Source: Clostridiales bacterium
GTDB lineage: Bacteria > Bacillota > Clostridia > TANB77 > CAG-508
Assembly: GCA_015056485.1 (NCBI GenBank)
Contig: SVGD01000006.1
Coordinates: 1-64,000, forward strand
Direction: 5' to 3'
Length of the DNA stretch: 64,000 nt
In this document: positions 31,159 through 39,568 of the stretch, one piece after another
Numbering within the stretch: position 1 is the first letter of the stretch
Layout: each line of letters begins with the position of its first letter
Made by a program: the position numbers and the translations under genes
Notes under the pieces: model-generated
Seen by the model: only the letters and a program-made list of their open reading frames with translations
The model's database searches: none
Told to the model about the DNA's origin: nothing

Positions 31159-32130
31159 TTAATTAACTTTTTTGTTAGCATAGAAATTATCTAAATTATC
31201 ATATGAACGTTGTTCATAATTATTATAATTTGTTTTTTTTGCTAACTCTTGAGCATTTTTGTTTTTTTGTTTAAATTCACTTAAGAATTTTTCTATTTCA
31301 TCATATGTTACTAAATTTCTATCATGCCAATCTGATAGTAATTTATCTAAATAATCAAAACTTGGGTTAGCTTTTGAAGTAGTCTTTTTTAAAGCAATAT
31401 TTATTATATCTAAATTGTAATTATAATCTAAAACCCATTTTTCAATATATGCTTCTTCAAATTGTGTTAAAGGTGTATATCGTCTTAATTTTTTTGCAAC
31501 AGAAGTTTTAATTTTTTTCATTTTTTCGTATCGTTCATAATAACTTTCTAAATCGTCATAAGTTTTAATTTTACTTTTATTCCATGCATCTGCAACTGTT
31601 TGTACATAATTTTTATGTAATGCAGATTTATTATTACAGTAATCAAATAGAGCAATCATTACTTGTTCATCAAATTCATATTTTTTAAACCATAAATCAA
31701 TATCACTGTACCAAGATGGAGACATAACACCTTGGAAACATCTAGTATTAATACTTTCTATAGCTTTTGCACGATACTGATTTTTTTCATTTTTCTCTAT
31801 AGCTTCAGGAGTTAATGTTAAATTAGGTGAATAAGATTTATGTAATTCAATTTCTTGTAAATCATTTAAAATATACCCATTTATTTTTTTTGTTAAAACA
31901 CCTTGTTCTTCCCAAAAAGTTAGAGATGACTGAATAACATTTATAGGTAAATTTAATTTTTTTGATAAATCATTTAACTTTATTTCTCTACCATATTTAG
32001 AAAGAAAAATTAAACATAAATAAACTTTTATACTATCACTATTTGCACATGTTAAATATTCAGTGAAAAATATATCAGGTATTTCTGTTTTTGAAAATAA
32101 CATTGATTTATCTTTTTGTTCTAACTTCAT
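31159..32130 (-). CDS. dnaD: DnaD-domain replication initiation protein
   Basis: A 323-aa protein with an N-terminal winged-helix (VYLCLIFLSKYGREIKLNDLSKKL region) and a C-terminal DnaD/DnaB_2-type domain (EEAYIEKWVLDYNYNLDIINIALKKT; YLDKLLSDWHDRN). These proteins remodel origin DNA and recruit DnaI/helicase. SD AAGGAG. The pairing dnaD-dnaC is common in Clostridia. Exact symbol (dnaB versus dnaD) is uncertain. Confidence 0.85.
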   Translation of the reverse strand: MKLEQKDKSMLFSKTEIPDIFFTEYLTCANSDSIKVYLCLIFLSKYGREIKLNDLSKKLNLPINVIQSSLTFWEEQGVLTKKINGYILNDLQEIELHKSYSPNLTLTPEAIEKNEKNQYRAKAIESINTRCFQGVMSPSWYSDIDLWFKKYEFDEQVMIALFDYCNNKSALHKNYVQTVADAWNKSKIKTYDDLESYYERYEKMKKIKTSVAKKLRRYTPLTQFEEAYIEKWVLDYNYNLDIINIALKKTTSKANPSFDYLDKLLSDWHDRNLVTYDEIEKFLSEFKQKNKNAQELAKKTNYNNYEQRSYDNLDNFYANKKVN

Positions 32131-32139
32131 ACTAAACTC

Positions 32140-32225
32140 CTTTTTGAGGGTCGCCGTGGGCGACGACCCCTACGTATAAATTTGAATTTATTTGTAGGGG
32201 AAGACACCTACGGCTGCCTAAGTAT
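32140..32225. repeat. Dispersed GC-rich palindromic repeat
   Basis: GGGTCGCCGTGGGCGACGAC then CCCTACG, followed by GTAGGGGAAGACACCTACGG. A pair of related repeats separating dnaD from the secretion operon; similar units lie near 26034, 37408 and 47165. Confidence 0.65.
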
Positions 32226-32271
32226 TTATTTTTGTATGAAGAATTATATCACCTAAAAGCAGTTTTTACAA

Positions 32272-32553
32272 TCATTTAGAATAAAAATAAATTTTTCGAT
32301 TTTTGAAGAATTTAAACATATAAATAAAAACATATAAAATATTTTCATTATTAAAACCTATTAGGCTAATAAGAAATAAAGGTAAACAAAAAATGATAAA
32401 TAGAGATATTTTTAAAGTTAAATTGAAAGAGAAAAAATTTAATAATAAAAAAATAATTAAATACCAAATAATATTTATTAAAGCAGTAGAATAATCAATA
32501 AAACCTAAAATTTTATTTTTAAAATTATAATTTTGAGGAAAAATAAATTTCAT
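32272..32553 (-). CDS. PrgI/VirB3-like small membrane protein
   Basis: A 93-aa protein. The N-terminal FIFPQNYNFKNKILGFIDYSTA resembles PrgI/TcpE-type conjugation proteins (IPKDISKYEEKILFGLTLRQ style). Two hydrophobic segments at about 25-45 and 50-67, basic C-terminus. It follows the VirB6-like gene by 3 nt. In Gram-positive type IV systems, PrgI corresponds to VirB3 and normally precedes virB4; here virB4 is instead about 14 kb away. Confidence 0.6.
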   Translation of the reverse strand: MKFIFPQNYNFKNKILGFIDYSTALINIIWYLIIFLLLNFFSFNLTLKISLFIIFCLPLFLISLIGFNNENILYVFIYMFKFFKNRKIYFYSK

Positions 32554-32556
32554 TTT

Positions 32557-33450
32557 CTAACCTCCTGTTTTAAATAGATTTTTCATATTAGAAAGACTAA
32601 AACTTATATCTGTTGATATTCCTCCCATAAATTCTTTCATATAAGAATTTGCTTTAATTAATGCATATATTACACCTATAATTGTTAATCTTGAAAAAGT
32701 AGTATTATCAGAAATATTTAACGAAAAACCAACTAATAAAATTAAAGGTACTAATATTTGTAAAAATAATAAAGATAAAAAAATTTTGAGCCACGATTTA
32801 AAAATCCAAGCAAAATTTTTTACAACTAAAGAAATAAAAGCAAATGGCGAAATTAATACAAAAACCTTAATCATAATGTATCTTAAAGAATAAGAAAGAA
32901 TTAAACTTATTAAACCAACAGATATAATTGTTTTTATTAAACCATCAAAAGAAAATAAATTTAAAGAAGCTCCTTCTATATATAAAGATGAATTTAAATT
33001 TTGTATTAATGTTGAAAAACATATTTCAGTGTCAAAAACATGCTCACCTACATTTCTAATTGCTAAAGAAACACAAGATGTAAGATAAATAAGTTTTTCA
33101 CAAATAAAAAATGAAAAATTTAAAGCTATAGTACAAAGTAAAAGTCTAAAAATAAATTGAGTAGGTTTTTGAACTTGTGCATAGGTAAGATAGGATAGAA
33201 GAAGAGAAAAAGAGTAATATAAACATATTGAAAATAATATTGCATTACAAATTAATATTATTCCTGAGGAATTATTGCCAATAATTTTTATAAAAGAGCT
33301 ATCAGTAATAATATCACTATTAATAAAAATTAAATCATCTAATAAATTATATAAATTATTATCAATAGAAGAAAAAATATTTGAAATAATATTTGTTATA
33401 GTTTGTGTAATTATAGAAACTATATTTATTTGAGAAGAATCAGTCTGCAA
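32557..33450 (-). CDS. TrbL/VirB6-like polytopic channel protein
   Basis: About 297 aa with six or so membrane segments: IILICNAILFSICLYYSF, FIFRLLLCTIALNFSFF, ISVGLISLILSYSLRYI, VFVLISPFAFISLV, LLFLQILVPLILLVGF and others. The architecture and the FKSWLKIFLSLLFLQ region fit TrbL/VirB6 (Gram-positive TraL-like) inner-membrane channel subunits. Start: two GTG codons overlap the Shine-Dalgarno GGTGGTGAT, so the TTG at 33450 with 5-nt spacing is preferred. Confidence 0.65.
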   Translation of the reverse strand: MQTDSSQINIVSIITQTITNIISNIFSSIDNNLYNLLDDLIFINSDIITDSSFIKIIGNNSSGIILICNAILFSICLYYSFSLLLSYLTYAQVQKPTQFIFRLLLCTIALNFSFFICEKLIYLTSCVSLAIRNVGEHVFDTEICFSTLIQNLNSSLYIEGASLNLFSFDGLIKTIISVGLISLILSYSLRYIMIKVFVLISPFAFISLVVKNFAWIFKSWLKIFLSLLFLQILVPLILLVGFSLNISDNTTFSRLTIIGVIYALIKANSYMKEFMGGISTDISFSLSNMKNLFKTGG

Positions 33451-33469
33451 AAAAATCACCACCTTTTTT

Positions 33470-33504
33470 TATGTACTAGGAAAGTTCAACTTTCCTAGTA
33501 CATA
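33470..33504. repeat. Perfect 35-nt palindrome
   Basis: TATGTACTAGGAAAGTT and its exact complement around a single central C, upstream of the VirB6-like gene. Could be a cruciform, a mobile-element end or a processing hairpin. Confidence 0.8.
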
Positions 33505-33570
33505 AAATGCTATAATCGCTATTGCCTGCTTTAGACTTCCTCATTGTATTCGGAAGCTCAAATCGGCGAG

Positions 33571-33599
33571 AAGAAAAGTGTGGCAAAGCCACTTTTCTT
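33571..33599. repeat. Hairpin downstream of the pilin-like gene
   Basis: AAGAAAAGTG...GGCAAAGCC...ACTTTTCTT, directly after the pilin stop on the minus strand, without a T run there. A related AAGAAAAGTG element occurs at about 38298-38345. May stabilise or process the pilin mRNA. Confidence 0.5.
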
Positions 33600-33605
33600 G
33601 TTTAT

Positions 33606-33932
33606 TTATGATACAAGAAGTTCAATTGCAGATAGAATTAAATCAATTGCTAAGATAAAAGCATATGAAAACAAACTCCCACGAATTACTTTTTTTCCGG
33701 TTCTGATTTTTTCTTCATCCCCAAAACTGAATTTTTTCATAAAAATACCTGTTCCAACAGCGACAGCTGCTGCGGGAGTCGCAATTTTTAAAAGCCACGA
33801 TTTAATTGTTTCAAAAGCATCGAATATTGTTGAAACAAGTGCTGGGTATGCAGAATAACTATCTACAGAAATAAAAAGTAAAACAATAAAAAATATAAAA
33901 GAAAATAGAAAAATATATAAATTTTTTTTCAT
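33606..33932 (-). CDS. VirB2/TrbC-like pilin subunit
   Basis: A 108-aa protein: signal sequence 1-27 (MKKNLYIFLFSFIFFIVLLF, then SVDSYSA), then two hydrophobic segments (IATPAAAVAVGTGIFM and FSYAFILAIDLILSAIELLV) separated by a basic loop, the layout of VirB2-type pilins. SD AAGGAG is 5 nt before ATG 33932; the upstream in-frame ATG codons lack one. It lies between virD4-like and virB6-like genes, as in Gram-positive conjugation modules. Confidence 0.65.
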   Translation of the reverse strand: MKKNLYIFLFSFIFFIVLLFISVDSYSAYPALVSTIFDAFETIKSWLLKIATPAAAVAVGTGIFMKKFSFGDEEKIRTGKKVIRGSLFSYAFILAIDLILSAIELLVS

Positions 33933-33945
33933 ACTACTCCTTTCA

Positions 33946-35709
33946 TTAAATAATTTTATCATTAGAATATGTATAATCATTTGTACAAGGGCTTTCTTTA
34001 AAATATGGAATCATTTTTATTTTACATGGGCGTTGGATAATATTTCCATCAGAAATAAATCCTAAACAAGAAAAAGTTTCTAAATTTTGTGTGAAATAAT
34101 TAGTGTCATAAATATAATCTGAATGAATATACGAACTAATAGTTTCTGAAACACTAGAATTCTTAGATTTTAACTTACCAGTAAAATAGTTGAAATTAGT
34201 TTCTTGAGCATTTTCTGAAATACTTTTTGAAACTTTAGTTTTATCTTCTTTACCAATTTGTTTTTGAGCATCTTCAATAGTAAAGGTGTCGTCAGAACGA
34301 AACCAAAGTTTATTTATTAAACTTTGAGTAATCACTTTTACAGAAGATTGGTCTTTTAATGTATTTAATAGTGAAGTATAGCTTTGTGTTGCAACAATGT
34401 TTATACATTTAGCTTCTCTACTTTGAGAAAAGAAATTTGCATCTGTAGAAGTTACATATTCGTGATATTCATCACATATGAAAGCTACAGGTCTTGTAGG
34501 TGAAGTATTAGAGAGTTGCATTAATACTTCTCCTTGAAAATCTAATTTTAAATATGCAGCGATAATTTTTGAAAGATTTAGGTATTCAGAAATATTCATA
34601 TTTAAAACCACAATTTTTCCTTTTTTTATTAGAGCTTCGAAACCAAAAAAATTAATTTCTTCCTTTTTGGGACAAAAGGTATGTAATACATCGTAATCAG
34701 AAATAAATGTATTTGTGATTCTAGTTATTTCAGATTTTAAGATTGATAGAACGCGAGAATCTAATTTTACAAATTCATTTTCAAAAAATTCAATTGAGGA
34801 TTTTAAATCATAAATTTGTTTGGAGGATAATTTTCCAGATTGAAACAATTTTCTAAGACTAGATAATTTTTGAGAAAAATAATTAGGGGTATTAATAAGA
34901 TTATGAAGTTCAATAAATGTTACATATTCGTTATTGTATAATCTACAAAGTTTAATACATTCACCAATAACTTGTTCAGCTTTGTCTAACCAGTAGGAGT
35001 CAGAATTGTTGTTAGAAAACAAAGTTAATATAGTTTTTAACCTGTTAGCTAAAATATGAGGTTTTAAATGAGGTTTGTCTAAAGGATTATATTTAATTTT
35101 ACCATTTAAATCTATAATTATTAAATCTTGAATTCTATTGCTTTTCTTAGCATATTCATAAATTTGTTTATGGAAATTTCCTTTTACATCTAGAACTAAT
35201 ATTCCTAATTTATCGTTAAAACTAGATGATTTATATTCAATTAGTTGTTTTGCAAAAGGATACATGCTTGAGCTTGTTTTTCCAGTACCAATCGTCCCGG
35301 TAATTAAAATATTTTGATATAAGCCTTTTTCTGGAATATAAATTTTTTTATTTGTTTGTTCATCTAAACCAATAAACAATGACAAATTTTCAATATAATC
35401 GTCAATAGGGGAAGAGGCTATTTTGTGAGATTTTTTTATTTTTTTAATTATAAATTTATATAATATATTTGAAATTATTATTGAAAAAATAATATGAAAA
35501 AAGATATAAAGAAATTTTAGAATAAACCACAGCTGAGAATGAGTTTTGCATATATCAAAAGGTTTTAAAGCATATGGAAAAATAAAAGTTCTAGCCGTAA
35601 ATATTGGGAAAAATAATATAAAAACAAACAATGTATATAGAAATAAAAAAGCTGATATAAAAAACATTTTTTTTGATAATAATAATTTAATCTTTATATA
35701 CACCTCCAA
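33946..35709 (-). CDS. VirD4/TraG-TraD-type coupling ATPase (intact P-loop)
   Basis: A 587-aa type IV coupling protein that would feed substrate into the channel. Two N-terminal membrane segments (FFISAFLFLYTLFVFILFF; LWFILKFLYIFFHIIFSII), Walker A ITGTIGTGKTSSS (about 143), a LVLDVKGNFHKQI block, Walker B VAFICDEYHEYV and QSYTSLLNTL as the family sensor. Unlike the other two secretion ATPases here, its P-loop is uninterrupted. The start is uncertain: GGAGGTG overlaps the TTG/GTG candidates at 35709-35701, and the first ATG is at 35667. Confidence 0.8.
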   Translation of the reverse strand: MEVYIKIKLLLSKKMFFISAFLFLYTLFVFILFFPIFTARTFIFPYALKPFDICKTHSQLWFILKFLYIFFHIIFSIIISNILYKFIIKKIKKSHKIASSPIDDYIENLSLFIGLDEQTNKKIYIPEKGLYQNILITGTIGTGKTSSSMYPFAKQLIEYKSSSFNDKLGILVLDVKGNFHKQIYEYAKKSNRIQDLIIIDLNGKIKYNPLDKPHLKPHILANRLKTILTLFSNNNSDSYWLDKAEQVIGECIKLCRLYNNEYVTFIELHNLINTPNYFSQKLSSLRKLFQSGKLSSKQIYDLKSSIEFFENEFVKLDSRVLSILKSEITRITNTFISDYDVLHTFCPKKEEINFFGFEALIKKGKIVVLNMNISEYLNLSKIIAAYLKLDFQGEVLMQLSNTSPTRPVAFICDEYHEYVTSTDANFFSQSREAKCINIVATQSYTSLLNTLKDQSSVKVITQSLINKLWFRSDDTFTIEDAQKQIGKEDKTKVSKSISENAQETNFNYFTGKLKSKNSSVSETISSYIHSDYIYDTNYFTQNLETFSCLGFISDGNIIQRPCKIKMIPYFKESPCTNDYTYSNDKII

Positions 35710-35836
35710 TTTTATTTGATAATTGTTTTAAGGATAATTTAGAACCTTGTTCTTGATGAAAAACTTTCATTTCAAAAAATAAATAAATAGTATAAAAAAC
35801 AACAAAGATATTAATAATAAAAGAAATAAAAAACAT
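35687..35836 (-). CDS. Small membrane protein before the VirD4-like gene
   Basis: A 49-aa frame beginning MFFISFIINIFVVFYTIYLF (one membrane segment) with a polar tail ending NKIGGVYKD. Its last codons contain the GGAGGTG Shine-Dalgarno of the VirD4-like gene, and its stop overlaps that gene's N-terminal codons, suggesting coupled translation. A GGTGAT lies 24 nt upstream of the ATG, which is rather far. No family recognised. Confidence 0.5.
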   Translation of the reverse strand: MFFISFIINIFVVFYTIYLFFEMKVFHQEQGSKLSLKQLSNKIGGVYKD

Positions 35837-35899
35837 ATGAGTTAAAATTTTTATTTTATCACCAGCCTTTCACAAATAGTAAAGCCCTTGATGGTTAAA

Positions 35900-35928
35900 A
35901 TAATACTATAAGGAAAAAAGTTTGTCTA
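35900..35928 (-). promoter_or_regulatory. Predicted promoter of the leftward secretion operon
   Basis: Minus strand TAGACA (35923-35928), 17-nt spacer, TATTAT (35900-35905). Confidence 0.5.
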
Positions 35929-35984
35929 TACTTTTTTTGAAAAATGTGATAAAATTTATAAAGGTTTAAAAAGTAAATTGTTTT

Positions 35985-36062
35985 AGAGGTGAGAAGTGTG
36001 AAGTGAGAGGTGTGCTTTTTACTATCATTAAATTTCACACCTCACACATCCCACTTCTTATT
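35985..36062. repeat. GAAGTGAGAGGTGTG inverted repeat
   Basis: GAGGTGAGAAGTGTGAAGTG and GAGGTGTG face TTTCACACCTCACACATCCC and ACTTCTTATTT. A related inverted repeat lies at 42037-42128. Confidence 0.65.
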
Positions 36063-36129
36063 TTATAAATGCAATTTGAAACATTATTAAATAAAATTAA
36101 ATAACGTCAATTAAAAAGGAGGAGAAATT

Positions 36130-36312
36130 ATGATAGAAAAAACAACAAAAATAGGAGAATTATTAGAAATAGCACCTGAAAAAGCTGAAATTCTTTTAGA
36201 AGTTGGAATGCACTGCTTAGGATGTCCAGCATCACAAGCAGAAACATTAGAAGAAGCTTGTGCAGTACATGGAATCGATGTAGATGAACTTCTTAAAAAA
36301 TTAAATGCATAA
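36130..36312 (+). CDS. DUF1858-domain protein
   Basis: A 60-aa protein that is a single DUF1858 domain: TKIGELLEIAPEKAEILLEVGMHCLGCPASQAETLEEAC, with the conserved GMHCLGCP cysteines and GIDVDELLKKLN end. Members often occur as stand-alone proteins or next to redox enzymes; a metal- or redox-related role is suspected but not shown. SD AAAGGAGGAG. It lies between the leftward secretion operon and the tRNA cluster. Confidence 0.88.
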   Translation: MIEKTTKIGELLEIAPEKAEILLEVGMHCLGCPASQAETLEEACAVHGIDVDELLKKLNA

Positions 36313-36338
36313 AAAAATAAAAAAATTTCAAAAAAAAG

Positions 36339-36367
36339 TTGACATGAGGTAAAAAATGTTGTAATAT
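36339..36367 (+). promoter_or_regulatory. Predicted promoter of the tRNA cluster
   Basis: TTGACA (36339-36344), 17-nt spacer, TAATAT (36362-36367). A hairpin TATAAGCAAC/GTTGCTTATA (about 36368-36399) lies between it and the first tRNA and could be part of the leader. Confidence 0.65.
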
Positions 36368-36421
36368 ATATAAGCAACTGCAAAAACGAAGCGGTTGCTT
36401 ATATAATTCTTTTTGAATTAT

Positions 36422-36497
36422 GGGCCATTAGCTCAGGTGGTAGAGCACTTGACTTTTAATCAAGTTGTCCCGCGTTCGAGTCGCGGATGGCTCACCA
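36422..36497 (+). tRNA. tRNA-Lys(UUU)
   Basis: 76 nt with encoded CCA. Acceptor GGGCCAT/ATGGCTC, anticodon loop CTTTTAA between CTTGA and TCAAG (anticodon TTT), T-arm GTTCGAGTC. Confidence 0.96.
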
Positions 36498-36532
36498 AAT
36501 AAATATTAGTCTTGTACTAATATTTATTACAA

Positions 36533-36607
36533 GGCCCCTTGGTCAAGCGGTTAAGACATCGCCCTTTCACGGCGGAGACATGGGTTCGATTCCCGTAGGG
36601 GTCACCA
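36533..36607 (+). tRNA. tRNA-Glu(UUC)
   Basis: 75 nt with encoded CCA. Acceptor GGCCCCT/AGGGGTC, anticodon loop CTTTCAC (anticodon TTC), T-arm GGTTCGATTCC. Confidence 0.96.
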
Positions 36608-36617
36608 AAAGTGATAT

Positions 36618-36920
<303 letters not shown>

Positions 36921-36924
36921 ATTT

Positions 36925-36967
36925 AAAATAAAGCAAGACGTTAATTTAATGGCTTGCTTTATTTTTT
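36925..36967 (+). terminator. Terminator of the tRNA cluster
   Basis: AAATAAAGCAAG pairs with CTTGCTTTATTT, followed by a T run. Confidence 0.88.
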
Positions 36968-37007
36968 ACAATCAATATTGACAAAAAGACAATAAAGGAG
37001 AAGATTT

Positions 37008-37397
37008 ATGAATAATTGTATGAATTGTAAAGAAATAATAAATAATAGAAACAAATATTGTAGTGTAAAATGTCAAAAAGAATATGAATATAAAGTTTAT
37101 ATTGAAAAATGGAAAATAGGAAATGAGAGTGGCTTAAGAGGGGATTATCAAATTTCAATGCATATAAAAAGATATCTATTTTATAAATATAATAATAAAT
37201 GTGTAAAATGTGGATGGGGTGAAACAAACATACATACAGGAAATATTCCATTAGAAGTAGAACATATTGATGGAAATTACGAAAATAATAGAGAAGATAA
37301 TTTGATATTACTGTGTCCAAATTGTCATAGTTTAACAAGTACATATAAAGGTGCTAATTTAAATAAAGGAAGAAAGAAGAGAAGTAAGTATTATTAA
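37008..37397 (+). CDS. HNH endonuclease
   Basis: A 129-aa protein. N-terminal zinc-ribbon CMNCKEIINNRNKYCSVKCQ, a Lys/Arg linker, then an HNH core: CVKCGWGE, PLEVEHIDGNYENNREDNLILLCPNC. HNH proteins of this type are common in phages and as free-standing homing enzymes. It starts 88 nt after an intron-bearing tRNA, so it may be linked to intron mobility, though that is inference. SD AAAGGAGAAG. Highly AT-rich like its surroundings. Confidence 0.88.
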   Translation: MNNCMNCKEIINNRNKYCSVKCQKEYEYKVYIEKWKIGNESGLRGDYQISMHIKRYLFYKYNNKCVKCGWGETNIHTGNIPLEVEHIDGNYENNREDNLILLCPNCHSLTSTYKGANLNKGRKKRSKYY

Positions 37398-37404
37398 TAA
37401 ATTG

Positions 37405-37440
37405 AAGTGTAGGGGTAGACACCCACGGCTGCTCTATGTA
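37405..37440. repeat. Dispersed GTAGGGGTAGACACC repeat
   Basis: GTGTAGGGGTAGACACCCAC then GGCTGCTCTATG, matching the GTAGGGGAAGACACCTACGG unit near 32192. Confidence 0.6.
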
Positions 37441-37464
37441 TTAAGTTGCACTTTAATTCTTTTC

Positions 37465-37493
37465 TTGACAAATATTTAGTAAAATGTTAATTT
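37465..37493 (+). promoter_or_regulatory. Predicted promoter of the SDR gene
   Basis: TTGACA (37465-37470) with TAATTT about 17 nt downstream (37488-37493). Confidence 0.45.
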
Positions 37494-37528
37494 TAATAAT
37501 GAGAAAATATTAAATAAAGGAGAAAAAT

Positions 37529-38254
37529 ATGAAAACAGTTTTGATTACAGGTGGTTCAAGAGGTATTGGGAAATGTATTGCACAAAATTTAGCTAAAGAA
37601 GGATTTAATGTAGTGCTTAATTATAATAAATCTGAAAAAGAAGCAAAACAAATAAAAAAAGAATTAAAAGAACAAGGTATATCGATAGAAATATGCAAGG
37701 CTGATGTATCAAAAAGAAATGAAGTGAAAAAATTAGTTGAATTTACATTAAGTAAATTTAAAAATATAGATGTTTTAATAAATAACGCAGGAATTGCTAA
37801 ATTACAAATGTTTAATGATATTACAGATGAGGATTGGCAAGAAATGCTAAATACTAATTTAAATTCTGTTTTTTATACTACACAAGAGGTATTACCTAAT
37901 ATGATACATAATAAAAATGGATGTATTATAAACATTTCTTCTATATGGGGAATGGTAGGAGCTTCATGTGAGGTTGCTTATTCTGTATCTAAAGCAGGTA
38001 TAAATGGAATGACAAAAGCACTAGCTAAAGAATTAGGATTGTCAAATATAAGGGTGAATGCTATTGCACCAGGTGTAATCGATACACAGATGAATAATTC
38101 TTTGGATAAAGTAATAAAAGAAGAAATAAAAAATGATACACCTTTAAATAAAATTGGTAAACCAATTGATATTTATAGATGTGTTAAATGGTTAATTGAA
38201 GATGAGTTTACAACAGGGCAAATTATTTCACCAAATGGGGGATATGTGATTTAG
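37529..38254 (+). CDS. Short-chain dehydrogenase/reductase, FabG-like
   Basis: A 241-aa NAD(P)-dependent oxidoreductase. Rossmann TGGSRGIGK (residues 7-15), NNAG, catalytic Ser in INISSIWG, and YSVSKAG with Tyr and Lys. C-terminal TTGQIISPNGG is typical of 3-oxoacyl-ACP reductases. It stands alone, without other fatty-acid genes, so substrate is open. SD AAAGGAG. Confidence 0.88.
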   Translation: MKTVLITGGSRGIGKCIAQNLAKEGFNVVLNYNKSEKEAKQIKKELKEQGISIEICKADVSKRNEVKKLVEFTLSKFKNIDVLINNAGIAKLQMFNDITDEDWQEMLNTNLNSVFYTTQEVLPNMIHNKNGCIINISSIWGMVGASCEVAYSVSKAGINGMTKALAKELGLSNIRVNAIAPGVIDTQMNNSLDKVIKEEIKNDTPLNKIGKPIDIYRCVKWLIEDEFTTGQIISPNGGYVI

Positions 38255-38403
38255 AAGGATAAATTTGCAATCCGCTCCATCTTGCTGTCGGTTGGACGTT
38301 TTCTTTTCTTAGGCTAAAGCACGAAAAGAAAAGTGAAAACGACACGTGGAGCTACTGATTTGAATTTTAAATTTAAAATGATTAATATATATAATATTAG
38401 TAT
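38255..38403. repeat. Intergenic inverted repeat with AAGAAAAGTG motif
   Basis: CGTTTTCTTTTCTTAGGC faces GCACGAAAAGAAAAGTGAAAACG (near 38298-38342). It shares AAGAAAAGTG with the hairpin at 33571. No gene seen. Confidence 0.5.
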
Positions 38404-38434
38404 AAAAAAAGTAGTTCATAAGAACTACTTTTTT
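38404..38434. terminator. Bidirectional terminator
   Basis: AAAAAAGTAGTTC/GAACTACTTTTTT between convergent genes. Confidence 0.88.
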
Positions 38435-38435
38435 A

Positions 38436-38900
38436 TTATTCATTTGTTATTTTTCTTTTATAATTTCCTGAAATTATTTTTGGAATGTATGTAATAATTT
38501 TATAAACTGCAATTCTTACTTTTTTACTCCAAATATAAGATTTTCTTAATCTGTTAGGTCTATCTATGGATAAGTTAATATCTTGAACAACTAAATCAGA
38601 AGAAGTTTTTTCTAAATTGAAAACATAATTTTGACAGTAGTTATTATCCCATTCATTATTTCCATTTCTAAAACAGAAATTAAAAGTATCGCTTTCTAAT
38701 AAATCTATTTCAGCTTGGAAACCTAACTCAGTTTTTTCCATTTTTATTTCTGATAGATTGTCCCAAGCTACACCAAAACCATAATGAATAAACACTTCTT
38801 CAGAATTATCTTCAAAGAATTTACCAGTATATGAAATTTTAACAGTAGAATTTTGAACAAGTTTATCTGTGTTAAAAAATATATTTTTTGTTAATTCCAT
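38436..38900 (-). CDS. Carbohydrate-binding (CBM25/26-like) domain protein
   Basis: A 154-aa protein. Residues 15-97 resemble a starch-binding beta-sandwich of the CBM25/26 kind: VKISYTGKFFEDNSEEVFIHYGFG, AWDNLSEIKM and DTFNFCFRNGNNEWDNNYCQNYVF. There is a basic C-terminal tail and no signal peptide, so it may be intracellular, for instance in glycogen binding. Start chosen at ATG 38900, 7 nt after AGAGG; an ATG two codons upstream sits against the SD. The assignment rests on recalled family pattern. Confidence 0.55.
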   Translation of the reverse strand: MELTKNIFFNTDKLVQNSTVKISYTGKFFEDNSEEVFIHYGFGVAWDNLSEIKMEKTELGFQAEIDLLESDTFNFCFRNGNNEWDNNYCQNYVFNLEKTSSDLVVQDINLSIDRPNRLRKSYIWSKKVRIAVYKIITYIPKIISGNYKRKITNE

Positions 38901-38998
38901 AAACATACCTCTTCCTTTTTATCTTTTGCTAAAAATATTATAGTATTAAAAAAAATAATATTCAAGTATTTTTTACAAAAATATTAAAAAAACAACAA

Positions 38999-39568
38999 TT
39001 ATTTTCCTAATACTTTTCCAATGATATAAAAATTATCAGAATTTGTGATTTTTAATTCTTCAAATTCTTTATTATCAGGCTTTAGAGTGATTTGACCTTT
39101 TTTACTGTAAAATCTTCTAACCATAATTTTATTATTTACCTTAAATAAACCTATATCTTTATTATTTAATAGAGAATTAAATTCAATAAAAATATATTCA
39201 TTTGCTTTAATTTTTGGCTCCATCGATGTATCTCTAATTTTTATAGCAAGAGAAGCGCTTGAAATATTGTCTGGACAATCAATTAATCCATGAATAGTAT
39301 CAATAGCAAGAACTTTATTATATGCAATATGTTTTATGAAACCATATGATTCTTGTTCTTCGCTAAGTTGTTTATCATAAGTATACATTAATTGTTGATA
39401 AGGAACACCTAAAGCCTTACAAATATTTTTTAAGGCTTTATGACTAGGGTTTCTTTCTCCTTTTTCTATATGTGTTAAATGACCAATGTTTATATCTGTT
39501 AATTTAGCTAATTCTGTTTTAGTCATTCCTTTTTGCTTTCTAATTTCAGCAATCATATCTCCAATCAT
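38999..39568 (-). CDS. XRE-family repressor with S24 peptidase-like domain
   Basis: A 189-aa CI/LexA-like regulator. N-terminal helix-turn-helix (IAEIRKQKGMTKTELAKLTDINIGHLTHIEKGERNPS), C-terminal S24 fold (residues 100-188). The serine motif RDTSMEPKI is present, but the position of the catalytic lysine (usually VKR) reads IMVRRFY, so self-cleavage may be lost. Divergent from a small XRE gene at 39736, forming a two-regulator switch arrangement. SD GAGGTG. Confidence 0.85.
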   Translation of the reverse strand: MIGDMIAEIRKQKGMTKTELAKLTDINIGHLTHIEKGERNPSHKALKNICKALGVPYQQLMYTYDKQLSEEQESYGFIKHIAYNKVLAIDTIHGLIDCPDNISSASLAIKIRDTSMEPKIKANEYIFIEFNSLLNNKDIGLFKVNNKIMVRRFYSKKGQITLKPDNKEFEELKITNSDNFYIIGKVLGK

